Positions 47,006 through 56,318 of a stretch of 64,000 nucleotides of DNA are shown piece after piece. The stretch is taken from the NCBI RefSeq assembly GCF_900453105.1, contig NZ_UGPW01000001.1, positions 2,202,414-2,266,413 of the forward strand, in the 5' to 3' direction. The notes below the pieces were generated by a model. It searched no databases. It was not told the DNA's origin and saw nothing but the letters and a program-made list of their open reading frames with translations. Made by a program: the position numbers and the translations under genes. The DNA is from Moraxella ovis. Its GTDB lineage: Bacteria > Pseudomonadota > Gammaproteobacteria > Pseudomonadales > Moraxellaceae. How positions within the stretch are numbered: position 1 is the stretch's first letter; the number at the start of each line of letters is the position of its first letter.

Positions 47006-48199
47006 GTGTTCCACGTGAAACAATCAAAAGCCGCAGCCGTCCCACTCGCCCTACTTGCCATCGCACTCATCCTACTTGCTGTTAACATGCGCGCGCCGAT
47101 TGTCATGTTAGGCTCGCTTGCGCCAATTCTAAAAGACACGCTGGGTCTGACAGACGGCATGATCGGCTGGCTTGGCGCGCTGCCAATGCCTGCCTTTGCG
47201 ATAGGCTCACTGTTATCACCTTATCTTGCAAGGCGTCTAGGGCTTGAGCAGAGTTTAATCTTGACGGTGGGACTGCTAAGCCTTGCACTTGGTGTGCGCG
47301 TCTTGGGTGATGCTGGGCTATTCTTCGTCGGCACGGGCGTGATGGCGCTTGCGATTGGTTTTATGAACACACTTGGCGCACCACTCATCAAAAAACACGC
47401 GCCCAACCACATCGCACTGATGACAGGCCTGCTTAGTCTATGTATGTCGCTTTTTGCAGGCGGAGTGGCGTGGGCGGTGCTGCCGATGACGCAAGCTTTT
47501 GGATGGCAAATTGGCATGGGCTCATGGGCGGTAGTCGGTGTGATGACGCTCATCATCTGGCTGATGATCGCCAAGCGCAGCAAGTCTAACAGCGCCGTAA
47601 CAAGCCAAGGCAAATCAAACTTCAATCCATGGGCGGACATTAATGCGTGGGCACTGGCAGCATTTATGGGCATTCAGTCGCTGCTGTTCTATGGGATGGC
47701 GGCATTCTTGCCGATGATCGGGGCTGCCAAGGGGCTGCCACTACATCGTGCGACTGAGCTTGCGCTCACCTTTCAGATTGCTGCACCGTTCACCATCATC
47801 GCGCTAACCTATCTCATCAAGCGCGGCGCGCCTGTGCGTGTCACGGCTGTGGTCGCTGCCATCTTGGATGCTGTTGGTGTGGCTGGTCTGATTTATATGC
47901 CAGAGTATCTGCATCTGTGGTCTTTATTAATGGGGCTGGGCGCGGCGTCTATTTTTACCCTATCACTTATGATGTTCTCGCTGCGCACACATGATGCCGA
48001 GACCGCTCGTGATGTGTCGGGAATGGTGCAAGCGGTGGGTTATACGATTGCGTTTTTTGGGCCTGTGCTGCTTGGCAAGCTGTTTGAGATTTATCAAGAT
48101 TGGCACATGCCACTTATGACATTTTTGGCGCTCATGGTTGCCAATATCTACTTTGCTTGGTTCGCCACGCGCCCTTATATGTTTGAAAGCAAATCATGA
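47006..48199 (+). CDS. MFS transporter, CynX/NimT family
   Basis: The 397 residues have 12 predicted helices. VNMRAPIVMLGSLAPILKDTL near the start (about 27-47) is typical of cyanate/nitroimidazole-type CynX transporters. The substrate is unknown. GTG codons at 47006 and 47015 both lie in a parS palindrome that covers the start region; AGG just upstream is better spaced for 47015. The last bases overlap the next gene by 4. Confidence 0.85.
   Translation: MFHVKQSKAAAVPLALLAIALILLAVNMRAPIVMLGSLAPILKDTLGLTDGMIGWLGALPMPAFAIGSLLSPYLARRLGLEQSLILTVGLLSLALGVRVLGDAGLFFVGTGVMALAIGFMNTLGAPLIKKHAPNHIALMTGLLSLCMSLFAGGVAWAVLPMTQAFGWQIGMGSWAVVGVMTLIIWLMIAKRSKSNSAVTSQGKSNFNPWADINAWALAAFMGIQSLLFYGMAAFLPMIGAAKGLPLHRATELALTFQIAAPFTIIALTYLIKRGAPVRVTAVVAAILDAVGVAGLIYMPEYLHLWSLLMGLGAASIFTLSLMMFSLRTHDAETARDVSGMVQAVGYTIAFFGPVLLGKLFEIYQDWHMPLMTFLALMVANIYFAWFATRPYMFESKS
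47007..47022. promoter_or_regulatory. parS site at the start of the MFS gene
   Basis: TGTTCCACGTGAAACA keeps the CACGTG core with one mismatch between the arms. It overlaps the start codon region of the CynX-type gene and encodes F-H-V-K-Q if the first GTG is used. Confidence 0.85.
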
Positions 48200-48771
48200 T
48201 CACCCAAAGGCACGCTTATATTCTGGACAAACCACACTCGCAAATCAAACTGCTAAAGCGCGATCATGCAGATAATCTGCCCATCATTAAGGCAAATCAT
48301 CAAAGTGCATGGCAGGATTTTAAGGCTTTCATCCTGTCTGTCTATGCCAATCTGCCCACACAATTCGCCACGCCACACATCGAAAAATGGTGCAACGGCT
48401 GGCAGATTCGCAATCACTTTTTTGCTTATTTTAAATACGATGCCTATCTTGGCAACGCACCGATCATTAGTGTTATTTTGAACAAAAAACGCCTCATGAT
48501 TCAGCTTGACTGGCACGCTTACAAGGCGGCACAATCAGCATCTACGTTGGCTAACTTTAACGCATGGATGGATGCTAACTTATCCAAAATCACGGATGGT
48601 GATTTGCCGTTTTATTATTGGACGAATGAGATTGATGAATATGGTGATTTTATGCCGATGAGCGGATTTTATCATGACTTTAATGATCAACATCTGGACA
48701 CCGACACCAATTGGTGCCGAGTTGGCACTTATATCTTGGCAGAGGATTTGGATGATTTTGATGCTGATTGA
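48196..48771 (+). CDS. Unrecognised cytoplasmic protein
   Basis: This 191-residue soluble protein is rich in aromatic residues and aspartate, beginning MITQRHAYILDKPHSQIKLL and ending ILAEDLDDFDAD. There is no signal peptide, membrane helix or recognised motif. It overlaps the MFS gene by 4 bases (ATGA), so it is co-translated with it. The function is unknown. Confidence 0.75.
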   Translation: MITQRHAYILDKPHSQIKLLKRDHADNLPIIKANHQSAWQDFKAFILSVYANLPTQFATPHIEKWCNGWQIRNHFFAYFKYDAYLGNAPIISVILNKKRLMIQLDWHAYKAAQSASTLANFNAWMDANLSKITDGDLPFYYWTNEIDEYGDFMPMSGFYHDFNDQHLDTDTNWCRVGTYILAEDLDDFDAD

Positions 48772-48926
48772 TTGGTGAGTTGGGCAGTGCAAACCATCAC
48801 GACGCTGTCTGATTTATACCGACATTGTCACGGCAAATTGACCGATTAAGATTTTGATCATCGCCCTTTATAAAATCTAAACCACCCCCATATTCTTATA
48901 AAATTATCAACTTAGGCAGACCTCCC

Positions 48927-50027
48927 ATGGCACTAAACACCGCACAAGAAATCATCGAAGACATCAAAGCCGGCAAAATGGTTATCTTAATGGATGACGA
49001 AGACCGCGAGAATGAAGGCGACATCGTTATGGCAGCAACGCACGTGCGCGCCGAAGACATTAACTTTATGATTAAATACGCACGCGGTCTTGTGTGTCTA
49101 ACCCTATCAGAAGAGCGTTGCAAACAGCTTGAGCTGCCGCTCATGAGCGACAAGAACGGCGCCAAATTCAGCACCAACTTCACCCTATCAATCGAAGCTA
49201 CCGAAGGTGTTACCACAGGCATCTCAGCGGCTGATCGCGCCCGCACCATTCAAGCTGCGGTCGCGCCATTTGCCAAACCATCAGACATCGTCCAGCCTGG
49301 GCATATCTTCCCCATCATGGCAAAAAAAGGCGGTGTACTGCATCGCGCTGGTCATACAGAAGCAGGTTGTGATCTAGCGCGCCTTGCGGGACTTGAGCCT
49401 GCAGCAGTGATCTGTGAGATCATCAAAGAAGATGGTGAGATGGCACGTCGTGCTGATCTTGAGGTGTTCGCAGCAGAACACGGCCTAAAAATCGGCACCA
49501 TCGCCGACCTAATTCACTATCGCATGACCAACGAACAAACCGTAGAACTCATCGATAGCCGTGAGTTTGACAGCGAATTTGGTCAATTTACCCTGCACCG
49601 CTTCCAAGAATATGGCGCAAGTGAGATTCATATCGCCCTAACCAAAGGCGAACCATCCGAAGGCGTAGCCACCGTTCGTGTCCACAGCCTAAACCCACTG
49701 CGCGACTTATTAGGCGCAAGCGACAGCACCACGGGCAAATCAGGCTGGGACATCCGAGCCGCCCTAAAAGAAATCGGTCAAAGCGACCGCGGTGTATTCG
49801 TATGGATCGATAATGGCGCACCTGTGGATCTAAGCGACGCATTGGATAAATGCAAAGCAAATAACAGTATCCACGAAGCACAAGAGCAATACCGCAGCAT
49901 CGGTGTGGGCGCGCAGATCCTAAGACTGCTAGGCGTTCGTGACATGCGTCTATTGTCTAGCCCTGCCAAATTTAACGTATCGGGCTTTGATCTAAATATC
50001 GTAGAGTCTGTTGGTGCACCAAAATAA
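48927..50027 (+). CDS. ribB: 3,4-dihydroxy-2-butanone 4-phosphate synthase with degenerate GTP cyclohydrolase II-like domain (RibBX)
   Basis: The N-terminal 200 residues are a complete RibB: ILMDDEDRENEGDIVMAA, RGLVCLTL, FTLSIEATEGVTTGISAADR and HRAGHTEAGCDLARLAG. It makes the four-carbon unit of riboflavin. The C-terminal 160 residues have the outline of GTP cyclohydrolase II (VRVHSLNPLRDLLG) but lack the zinc cysteines, so this half should not be active as RibA. This is the RibBX form found in many gammaproteobacteria. ribE and ribD are elsewhere in the window, on the other strand. No FMN riboswitch was found in the 155 bases upstream. Confidence 0.92.
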   Translation: MALNTAQEIIEDIKAGKMVILMDDEDRENEGDIVMAATHVRAEDINFMIKYARGLVCLTLSEERCKQLELPLMSDKNGAKFSTNFTLSIEATEGVTTGISAADRARTIQAAVAPFAKPSDIVQPGHIFPIMAKKGGVLHRAGHTEAGCDLARLAGLEPAAVICEIIKEDGEMARRADLEVFAAEHGLKIGTIADLIHYRMTNEQTVELIDSREFDSEFGQFTLHRFQEYGASEIHIALTKGEPSEGVATVRVHSLNPLRDLLGASDSTTGKSGWDIRAALKEIGQSDRGVFVWIDNGAPVDLSDALDKCKANNSIHEAQEQYRSIGVGAQILRLLGVRDMRLLSSPAKFNVSGFDLNIVESVGAPK

Positions 50028-50225
50028 CCCAAACTAACACCCAAAACCAACGCTAGTCACATAAGTTAACATTTTGGTTAATTTTTGGTCAGATAACGGA
50101 ATTTTGCGACACAGCTTATACAATTATCTGGCTGATTTGACTATCAAAACCATCTCAGTTATGTATAATGAAATCAAGGTTAATTGCTAGACCCCAATCA
50201 TTAACATAACTTGAGGAAATTAAAA

Positions 50226-50474
50226 ATGGCATGGCTTTGGACAATTATTATTGGATTTATCGTAGGTTTATTAGCACGTGCAATCAAGCCAGGCGCTAAC
50301 AGTATGGGATGGATTCTAACCATCATTCTAGGTATTGTAGGTGCATTCGTAGGTGGTCTAATCGCTAGCGGCTTAGGCATTCACACTGATGGTGGCCTTG
50401 GTGGCTTAGTGCTTTCTGTGATCGGTGCGATCATTGTACTGTTCATCTATGAGTTTATTGCTAAGCGCACCTAA
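50226..50474 (+). CDS. GlsB/YeaQ/YmgE-family small membrane protein
   Basis: The 82-residue, glycine-rich protein has three membrane helices (2-20, 27-48, 57-78): MAWLWTIIIGFIVGLLARAI at the start, then the family PGANSMGWILTIILGIVGAF. Members are called transglycosylase-associated proteins and are often stress-induced; activity is not established. The start at 50226 has GAGGAA 7 bases upstream. A TATAAT box lies at 50164-50169. Confidence 0.88.
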   Translation: MAWLWTIIIGFIVGLLARAIKPGANSMGWILTIILGIVGAFVGGLIASGLGIHTDGGLGGLVLSVIGAIIVLFIYEFIAKRT

Positions 50475-50491
50475 TTCATAGCATTTACAAT

Positions 50492-50521
50492 AAAAAAACA
50501 GGTTTTATGCCTGTTTTTTTA
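50492..50521 (+). terminator. Terminator after the GlsB-like gene
   Basis: The 11-bp stem AAAAAAACAGG/CCTGTTTTTTT has a 7-base loop and T-run tail. Confidence 0.85.
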
Positions 50522-50550
50522 TTTGCTTGTTACATTCATTATGGTTTGAG

Positions 50551-50566
50551 TGTTCCACGTGGAACA
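50551..50566. promoter_or_regulatory. parS site
   Basis: TGTTCCACGTGGAACA is a perfect 16-bp palindrome, in the gap between convergent genes about 13 kb from the origin region. Confidence 0.9.
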
Positions 50567-50571
50567 TTTAA

Positions 50572-51198
50572 TTATCTTAACACATCGCCTGTCATCAGAT
50601 CGATAATTTGACTCGGCTTGGTAAAACCTAAACCATCTGTGTTAAGATACGCTACTTGACTGCCAAAATAAGCCATCGCTTCATTAATTGTGGTGGCAGA
50701 TGATGCACCGCTGATATTACAGCTGGTAGATACCAAAAATCCAAAAGGGTTTTCGGCGCTGGTTAATTGATTGCAAATCTGCGCCAATATCGGATGATGC
50801 GTCACACGCACCGCCAATGTGTCAAAGCCGCCCGTAAGTATGTTGGGTAATTTTACCAACTTAGAGACTGGCATGAGATAAGTTTGGGCTTGATCAGCAG
50901 TGCGGACATCAAATTCGTCATTTGCTTTTTGAAGCTTTTGTAAAACATCGCTCTGTAGCTCTTGGGGTAGATCCTGTAATAGCGGCGCAACTTTGGCAGC
51001 ACTGTCAGTCAATACAATCAGCCCCTTGTGCTCAGGACGTGATTTTAGCTCAAAAATCCGCTCAATGGCCGATACATTAAAAGCATCACAGCCCAGCCCC
51101 CACACGCTTTCACTAGGATAGGCAAGCACGCCGCCTAAACGTAAGAAATTCACCGCATCAGGTATTTGATCAATATTAAAGATCTTAGGTTCGCACAT
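50572..51198 (-). CDS. tsaC: Threonylcarbamoyl-AMP synthase
   Basis: TsaC makes threonylcarbamoyl-AMP for the t6A37 modification of ANN-decoding tRNAs. It has 208 residues from the ATG at 51198; the core motifs are LRLGGVLAYPSESVWGLGCDAFN, written over about 18-40, and FGFLVSTSCNISGASS, with RVTHHPI. The start overlaps the end of dprA by 14 bases, with GGGGG before it. An upstream ATG at 51237 lies inside dprA and is unlikely. The dprA-tsaC pairing is common in gammaproteobacteria. Confidence 0.9.
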   Translation of the reverse strand: MCEPKIFNIDQIPDAVNFLRLGGVLAYPSESVWGLGCDAFNVSAIERIFELKSRPEHKGLIVLTDSAAKVAPLLQDLPQELQSDVLQKLQKANDEFDVRTADQAQTYLMPVSKLVKLPNILTGGFDTLAVRVTHHPILAQICNQLTSAENPFGFLVSTSCNISGASSATTINEAMAYFGSQVAYLNTDGLGFTKPSQIIDLMTGDVLR

Positions 51199-52378
51199 AA
51201 CGACCCCCGATTTGAGCCACCAACCCCAATAATTCAAGCTCCATCAGCTGAGCCAGCAGGCTGCCCGTATCCATGTCAGTACTTGCAACCAAAGCATCTA
51301 AATCCTTCGGCTCGCTGCCAAGCCTCGATATCAAAAGCGCCAAATGATTCGGCACCACAGGTACAAAGGGCTCAGCCTTGGCAGCGGGCTTAATTTCTTC
51401 TGACGAAACTTGTTCATCACTAAATGCTGAAACGCCACGCGAGAATGTCTTAGGCAGCGCAGTATAAGCGCTCTCATCTTGGATATCTTCTAAGATCTGA
51501 TCTGGATGATAGATGAGCGTCGCACCCTCTCGAATGAGATGATGGCAACCTTCAGCATTCTTATTATCAATCAAGCTTGGCACGGCGAAGACCTGTTTGC
51601 CTTGCTCAGCGGCCAGACGAGCCGTGATGAGCGAACCACTTTGAAGTGCGGCTTCTGTAACCACGGTCGCTAATGACAGTCCTGCCACCAATCGATTGCG
51701 ACGTGGAAAAGTATGCTTACTGGCAGGGGTGCTTGGCAGAAGCTCAGTAATCAGCACACCGCCATCTTGGATGATTTGTGCGAATAATGCGTTATGATTC
51801 TTAGGATAGCAGACATCGATGCCTGTACCCATCACGCCGATGGTGCACCCCAATACATCATCTTGGGACAAGGCACCAAGGTGTGCAGCACGATCTACAC
51901 CCTGCGCCAGACCGCTGGTGATACTAAAACCCGACTGTACCAAATATTGCGCCATATCAAAGGTGATCTTCTGTGCATGCTCTGTCGGATTACGGCTGCC
52001 AACGATGGCGATTTGTTTATCCATCAACCGAGCGACATTACCCCGATAAAACAGCACCGGCGGCGGATCATAGATATTGGTTAATTGAACAGGATAAGTC
52101 TCATCACCGCAGAATAACACGCCATATACACCACGATTGACGTCATCCGAAACTTTATTGACGAATGCCATCACATTATCCTCATCTTCCCATCTTTTGA
52201 TGTGGGCGGCATGAATCGACAATGAACGCCACGCATCGACAGGCTGGCTCAGTGCAGACTTAGGATCATCAAAAGCGCCCATCAGCTTATAATAAGACGA
52301 TAGCGATGTATTAACGATGTACCAAAGCGCTAAAGTGGCTGTATGCGCATTTAAAGTTTGATAAGACATATTTATCAT
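51185..52378 (-). CDS. dprA: DNA-processing protein DprA (Smf)
   Basis: DprA protects incoming single-stranded DNA and loads RecA during natural transformation. The 397 residues have a SAM-like N-terminus, the Rossmann core with IVGSRNPTEHAQ, ITSGLAQGVDRAAHLGAL, TIGVMGTGIDVCYPKNH and FPRRNRLVAGLS, and a C-terminal winged helix (LALLISRLGSEPKDLDAL). Natural competence is common in this bacterial family. The first ATG is weakly supported; an alternative is three codons later. Confidence 0.94.
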   Translation of the reverse strand: MINMSYQTLNAHTATLALWYIVNTSLSSYYKLMGAFDDPKSALSQPVDAWRSLSIHAAHIKRWEDEDNVMAFVNKVSDDVNRGVYGVLFCGDETYPVQLTNIYDPPPVLFYRGNVARLMDKQIAIVGSRNPTEHAQKITFDMAQYLVQSGFSITSGLAQGVDRAAHLGALSQDDVLGCTIGVMGTGIDVCYPKNHNALFAQIIQDGGVLITELLPSTPASKHTFPRRNRLVAGLSLATVVTEAALQSGSLITARLAAEQGKQVFAVPSLIDNKNAEGCHHLIREGATLIYHPDQILEDIQDESAYTALPKTFSRGVSAFSDEQVSSEEIKPAAKAEPFVPVVPNHLALLISRLGSEPKDLDALVASTDMDTGSLLAQLMELELLGLVAQIGGRYVRT

Positions 52379-52385
52379 AAGCAGA

Positions 52386-52424
52386 TAAAAACAGCCAAAT
52401 CATCATGATTCTGGCTGTTTTTTA
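52386..52424 (-). terminator. Terminator after thrC
   Basis: The 11-bp stem AAAAACAGCCA/TGGCTGTTTTT has a 14-base loop, with T runs in both readings. It lies between thrC and dprA, which face the same way, so dprA probably has its own promoter. Confidence 0.8.
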
Positions 52425-52432
52425 TGGTGGAT

Positions 52433-53848
52433 TTATTTGGCAGCAACTACATTTTTGATCTGTTCTGCTACCAGACGAGCATCATTTTCCAGAATGGTTA
52501 CGAACTGCTCTTTGTCTTCTAGTCCCACAGTGTGCTCAGGTCTTGGTAGGTCAATTTGACCTAAGGCTTCTGTCATGGTTTCTTCAAATTTAATCGGCAA
52601 GGCAGTCTCAGCCACGACGATTTTTTCATTGGCTTGCTTGACATCTAGTGCCACCTTGACGCCATCGGCTGTGTGCGGGTCGATAAGTCTGCCCGTCTCA
52701 GTGTGTACTTTTTTAATGGTGTCTAGACGGTCAGCATGAGTAGATTTACCAGATACGAAGCCAAATTTGCCATTGATGTCGCTTAATCTATCTTTTAGAT
52801 CAAAGCCCTTGCCAGTTCTCACATCGTTGAATAAGGCGTTAACCTTGCTGGTATCCTTATCAAGCAGAAGGTAAATAAAACGCTCAAAATTAGACGCTTT
52901 TGAAATGTCCATCGACGGACTAGACGTTACGAAAGTCTCGATTGCTTTTCTTGGCGCATAATTACCAGTGGCAAAAAATTCATTTAGCACGTCATTTTCG
53001 TTGGTCGCGACAATAAGGCGATCGATCGGCAAGCCCATCTCACGAGCAATGTGACCTGCGCAGATGTTACCAAAGTTGCCCGATGGCACGCAGAAGCTCA
53101 CTTTCTCATCATTACTATTCGTCACACCAAAATAACCCTTAAAGTAATAAACAATCTGAGCTAAAATACGACCCCAGTTGATTGAATTGACCGTGCCAAG
53201 GCTATATTTCGCCTTAAAATCAGCATCTTCTTGCAGAGCCTTTACGATGTCTTGACAGTCGTCGAACATGCCATTAATGGCAATATTATGAATGTTGTCA
53301 TCATCTAGGCTATACATCTGCGCGCGCTGAAAGGCACTCATCTTGCCATGTGGCGACATCATAAAGACATGGATATTATCTTTGCCACGCAGCGCATATT
53401 CTGCTGCGCTGCCTGTATCGCCAGAGGTCGCGCCAATGATGGTCAGTCTTTCGCCTTTTTGCTTTAAGACGTATTCAAAAGCATTGCCCAAAAATTGCAT
53501 CGCCATGTCTTTAAAGGCAAGCGTTGGACCATTGGACAGCTCGAGCAAATACACATCATCGTACAAGCGTGTTACTGGCGTGATGTCATCTGAGTTAAAC
53601 ACCGCCTTAGTGTAGGTTTTATCAATTAGAGCTTTTAAATCATCGCTTGGGATGTCTGTTGCAAACAGCGACATGATCTCAAAAGCAAGCTCGGTATAAG
53701 ACAGCGAACGCCATTTATCCAAAGTAGTACGGTCAATTTGCGGATACACCTCTGGCAGCATCAAGCCGCCATCAGGAGCAAGACCCATCAATAGAACGTC
53801 ACTAAACTGCATGGGAGCGGTATTACCACGAGTACTGATGTATTGCAT
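52433..53848 (-). CDS. thrC: Threonine synthase
   Basis: This PLP enzyme converts O-phosphohomoserine to threonine. The 471 residues from ATG 53848 begin MQYISTRGNTAPMQFSDV, the long-form ThrC start. The PLP lysine lies in GPTLAFKDMAMQF, followed by IGATSGDTGSAAEYALRGK and the phosphate-binding PSGNFGNICAGHIA. A frame opening at 53911 adds a hydrophobic non-family tail and is rejected. GGA lies upstream of the chosen start. Confidence 0.94.
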   Translation of the reverse strand: MQYISTRGNTAPMQFSDVLLMGLAPDGGLMLPEVYPQIDRTTLDKWRSLSYTELAFEIMSLFATDIPSDDLKALIDKTYTKAVFNSDDITPVTRLYDDVYLLELSNGPTLAFKDMAMQFLGNAFEYVLKQKGERLTIIGATSGDTGSAAEYALRGKDNIHVFMMSPHGKMSAFQRAQMYSLDDDNIHNIAINGMFDDCQDIVKALQEDADFKAKYSLGTVNSINWGRILAQIVYYFKGYFGVTNSNDEKVSFCVPSGNFGNICAGHIAREMGLPIDRLIVATNENDVLNEFFATGNYAPRKAIETFVTSSPSMDISKASNFERFIYLLLDKDTSKVNALFNDVRTGKGFDLKDRLSDINGKFGFVSGKSTHADRLDTIKKVHTETGRLIDPHTADGVKVALDVKQANEKIVVAETALPIKFEETMTEALGQIDLPRPEHTVGLEDKEQFVTILENDARLVAEQIKNVVAAK

Positions 53849-53917
53849 AAATTTTCCAAATAAAAAGTTTATAATAAAAGAAATTAGCCAAATTTTAGCA
53901 CAGTTTGGCAAATGCCG

Positions 53918-55243
53918 TTACACTTTTTGTAGCAACGCATAATAAAACCCGTCGCCGTCATCGTCATTTAACGGCAAACATTGATAACCCACCGCTTGCT
54001 TGATTTGATTGGGTAGGGTCAATTCAAAATCCACCGCTTTGGCGTTTGACATTTTGGCAAGGAAATTTGTGATTTGGCGTTCGTTTTCCGCCTTTAACAA
54101 GGAGCAGGTAATATAGAGCAAATGTCCGCCCACCGCCAGATTTTGCCATAGATTTTGTAAAATATCCGCTTGCAAGGCGACCGTTTGGGCGACATCTTGC
54201 TCGGCGCGAAGCAGGGCAATGTCAGGGTGTCGCCTGATGACCCCCGTGGCACTGCACGGAGCGTCAAGCACGATGACATCAAAGGGCGTGTCCGCCTGAT
54301 AACTCGTGCCATCCGCACAAATCACGTCCGCCTTGTCCGCCAACCCCAAGCGAGCCAAATTGTCATGCACACGGTTTAGACGTTTTTCGTCATTGTCTAA
54401 TGCCGTAATATGTTCCACGTGAAACACATCGTTTGACAACTCCAATAGTTGAGCTAATTTCCCACCAGGGGCGGTGCAAGCGTCCAGCAGTCTTAGGTTT
54501 TTGGGTAGATTTAATGCCTTTAAAATATGTCCGCAAAGCTGGGCATGGCGGTCTTGCACACTCACAAAGCCGTCTTGAAAATGTGGCAGGAATTGTACTT
54601 TTTGCGAAGCAGTCAGCTTAATCACACGCTCGTGTGCCACGCCAAGCGGTAGGATTTCATGGGCGATATTGGCAGAATTTAACAGATTGGCATAATATGT
54701 AAGCGTGCTAAATTTGCCATTCACACGCAAAAATATCGGAGCAGACTTTCGCAAATTTTGCCCCAAATTTTCATAATAATCGCCCCAATCTTGCTTTAAT
54801 TCTTTGGCAAGCCAATTCGGCAGGCTGTGATTTTTATTTGTCTTTTTGGCGAATTTTTCTTTTTTATCCGCCACTTTTCGCAATATGGCGTTAATAAGTC
54901 CCACGCCATAATTTTTATTTAAAGATTTGACCGCATTTAATGTTTCGTTAATAATGGCATAATCAGGCGTGTTCATATATAAAAGTTCATACAAGCCCAT
55001 ATTTAACGCACAAGCAATGCCAATATCGGTTGGGGGCTGTTTTATCAAACTCTCGCCAATGCGACTAATGGCGTGCCAATGACGAAGCGTGCCTAATAAT
55101 AATTCATGAGTAAAGCCTTTTTCATTATCTTTGACGGCAGTTAATAAATCGTTCAATAATAATGATAAAGATTGCCCTTGATTGATTTTTTCAAGGGTTA
55201 GAATAATATTGGCTCGGACGGGTAATTGTGGATTGATTTGCAT
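53918..55243 (-). CDS. rsmB: 16S rRNA (cytosine-967 C5)-methyltransferase RsmB
   Basis: RsmB methylates C967 of 16S rRNA. The 441 residues have an N-terminal NusB-like domain (1-140) and a C-terminal methylase domain: LLDACTAPGGKLAQLLEL, the catalytic pair of cysteines in DAPCSATGVIRRHPDI and YITCSLLKAEN. The ATG at 55243 comes one base after the fmt stop. A parS site lies inside the gene, coding for the F-H-V-E-H stretch. Confidence 0.92.
   Translation of the reverse strand: MQINPQLPVRANIILTLEKINQGQSLSLLLNDLLTAVKDNEKGFTHELLLGTLRHWHAISRIGESLIKQPPTDIGIACALNMGLYELLYMNTPDYAIINETLNAVKSLNKNYGVGLINAILRKVADKKEKFAKKTNKNHSLPNWLAKELKQDWGDYYENLGQNLRKSAPIFLRVNGKFSTLTYYANLLNSANIAHEILPLGVAHERVIKLTASQKVQFLPHFQDGFVSVQDRHAQLCGHILKALNLPKNLRLLDACTAPGGKLAQLLELSNDVFHVEHITALDNDEKRLNRVHDNLARLGLADKADVICADGTSYQADTPFDVIVLDAPCSATGVIRRHPDIALLRAEQDVAQTVALQADILQNLWQNLAVGGHLLYITCSLLKAENERQITNFLAKMSNAKAVDFELTLPNQIKQAVGYQCLPLNDDDGDGFYYALLQKV
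54411..54426. promoter_or_regulatory. parS site inside rsmB
   Basis: TGTTCCACGTGAAACA, with the full CACGTG core and one arm mismatch, lies within coding sequence. Confidence 0.85.
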
Positions 55244-55244
55244 A

Positions 55245-56246
55245 TTATTGCCCATTGTCAGCATTATTATCAAAAACTTGCCCGTCTTTTAATTTATCAC
55301 CCACCGCAATTTGTTCAGCGGTCAAAGGCTTACCCCCTGCCCATTGCATTTTTGTGATATTTATCAAATGCTTATCACCATTGTCATCAGCACCACATGC
55401 CACCAGCACCGCCTTTCGCCCAATGCTTACAATCTTACCTGCCGTCTCGGTCGTGGTTTGGTCAGGCTTTATGGGCGTACATTCTAGCACCTTGATACGC
55501 TCGCCATTTAAAAAAGCAAACGCATTTAACGCACGGATTTGACGGTTAATGTGATGAGCAGAATTTTGCCAGTTGATTTGCCCTTCATCGGTGCTTACTT
55601 TTTCGGCATAATTGGCAAGACTGTCGTCTTGTGGCTCGGCATTGGCTTGAAAAGTCGCCAACTCTTTTAATACCGTTATCATCGCCTGCCCACCAAGCTC
55701 GGCAAGTTTGTCATAAAGCGTTTGGGTCGTGTCAGTATCTATAATGTCGCAAGGGAGCTTGTAGAGCATATCGCCCGTATCAAGCCCTTGATTCATCTGC
55801 ATGATAGTAATGCCTGTGGTCGTATCGCCCGCTAAAATCGCCCGATGAATGGGAGCCGCCCCACGCCACCTAGGCAGGAGCGAGCCGTGAATATTTAGGC
55901 AACCATAGGTTGGAGTATTTAACACGCCAAGTGGTAAAATCAAACCGTACGCACAAACAATCATCACCTCAGGGCGATAATTGGCAAGTGTTTCACGTGA
56001 AACCTGTCCGTTTTCATGCTTTAAGCTAAAACTTATCGGCTGTTCCACAGGGATATTATGGCTAAGAGCAAGCTCTTTGACGGGACTGGCGGTCAATTTT
56101 TGTCCCCGTCCTGCCTTGCGGTCGGGCTGAGTATAGACCGCCACAATATCAAGATTTAGCTCATCTTGGCGGTCAATCAGGGCTTGTAAGGCGACTTTGG
56201 CAAAGTCGGGCGTGCCTGCGAAAATTAGGCGTAATTTATGGTTCAT
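55245..56246 (-). CDS. fmt: Methionyl-tRNA formyltransferase
   Basis: Fmt formylates initiator Met-tRNA. The 333 residues have the formyltransferase domain with LRLIFAGTPDFAKVAL, the active-site region LNIHGSLLPRWRGAAPIHRA, and GITIMQMNQGLDTGDML; the C-terminal domain binds tRNA. def (peptide deformylase), the common upstream partner, is absent. rsmB follows after one base. A parS site lies within the gene, coding V-S-R-E-T. Confidence 0.94.
   Translation of the reverse strand: MNHKLRLIFAGTPDFAKVALQALIDRQDELNLDIVAVYTQPDRKAGRGQKLTASPVKELALSHNIPVEQPISFSLKHENGQVSRETLANYRPEVMIVCAYGLILPLGVLNTPTYGCLNIHGSLLPRWRGAAPIHRAILAGDTTTGITIMQMNQGLDTGDMLYKLPCDIIDTDTTQTLYDKLAELGGQAMITVLKELATFQANAEPQDDSLANYAEKVSTDEGQINWQNSAHHINRQIRALNAFAFLNGERIKVLECTPIKPDQTTTETAGKIVSIGRKAVLVACGADDNGDKHLINITKMQWAGGKPLTAEQIAVGDKLKDGQVFDNNADNGQ
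55987..56002. promoter_or_regulatory. parS site inside fmt
   Basis: TGTTTCACGTGAAACC differs from the perfect palindrome only at its last base. Confidence 0.82.
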
Positions 56247-56318
56247 TTTTTACCTTTATAATATTGGGTAATTATCATAGATTTTTAAATTACCGCAATC
56301 CAATTTAATAATGTGAAT

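Noticed and set aside
48772..48926. FMN riboswitch before ribB
   Set aside because: The conserved RFN sequence blocks were not found here, nor upstream of ribE.
53849..53911. N-terminal extension of threonine synthase
   Set aside because: The conserved protein starts at MQYISTRGNTAP, and the extra hydrophobic residues lack a ribosome site and family support.
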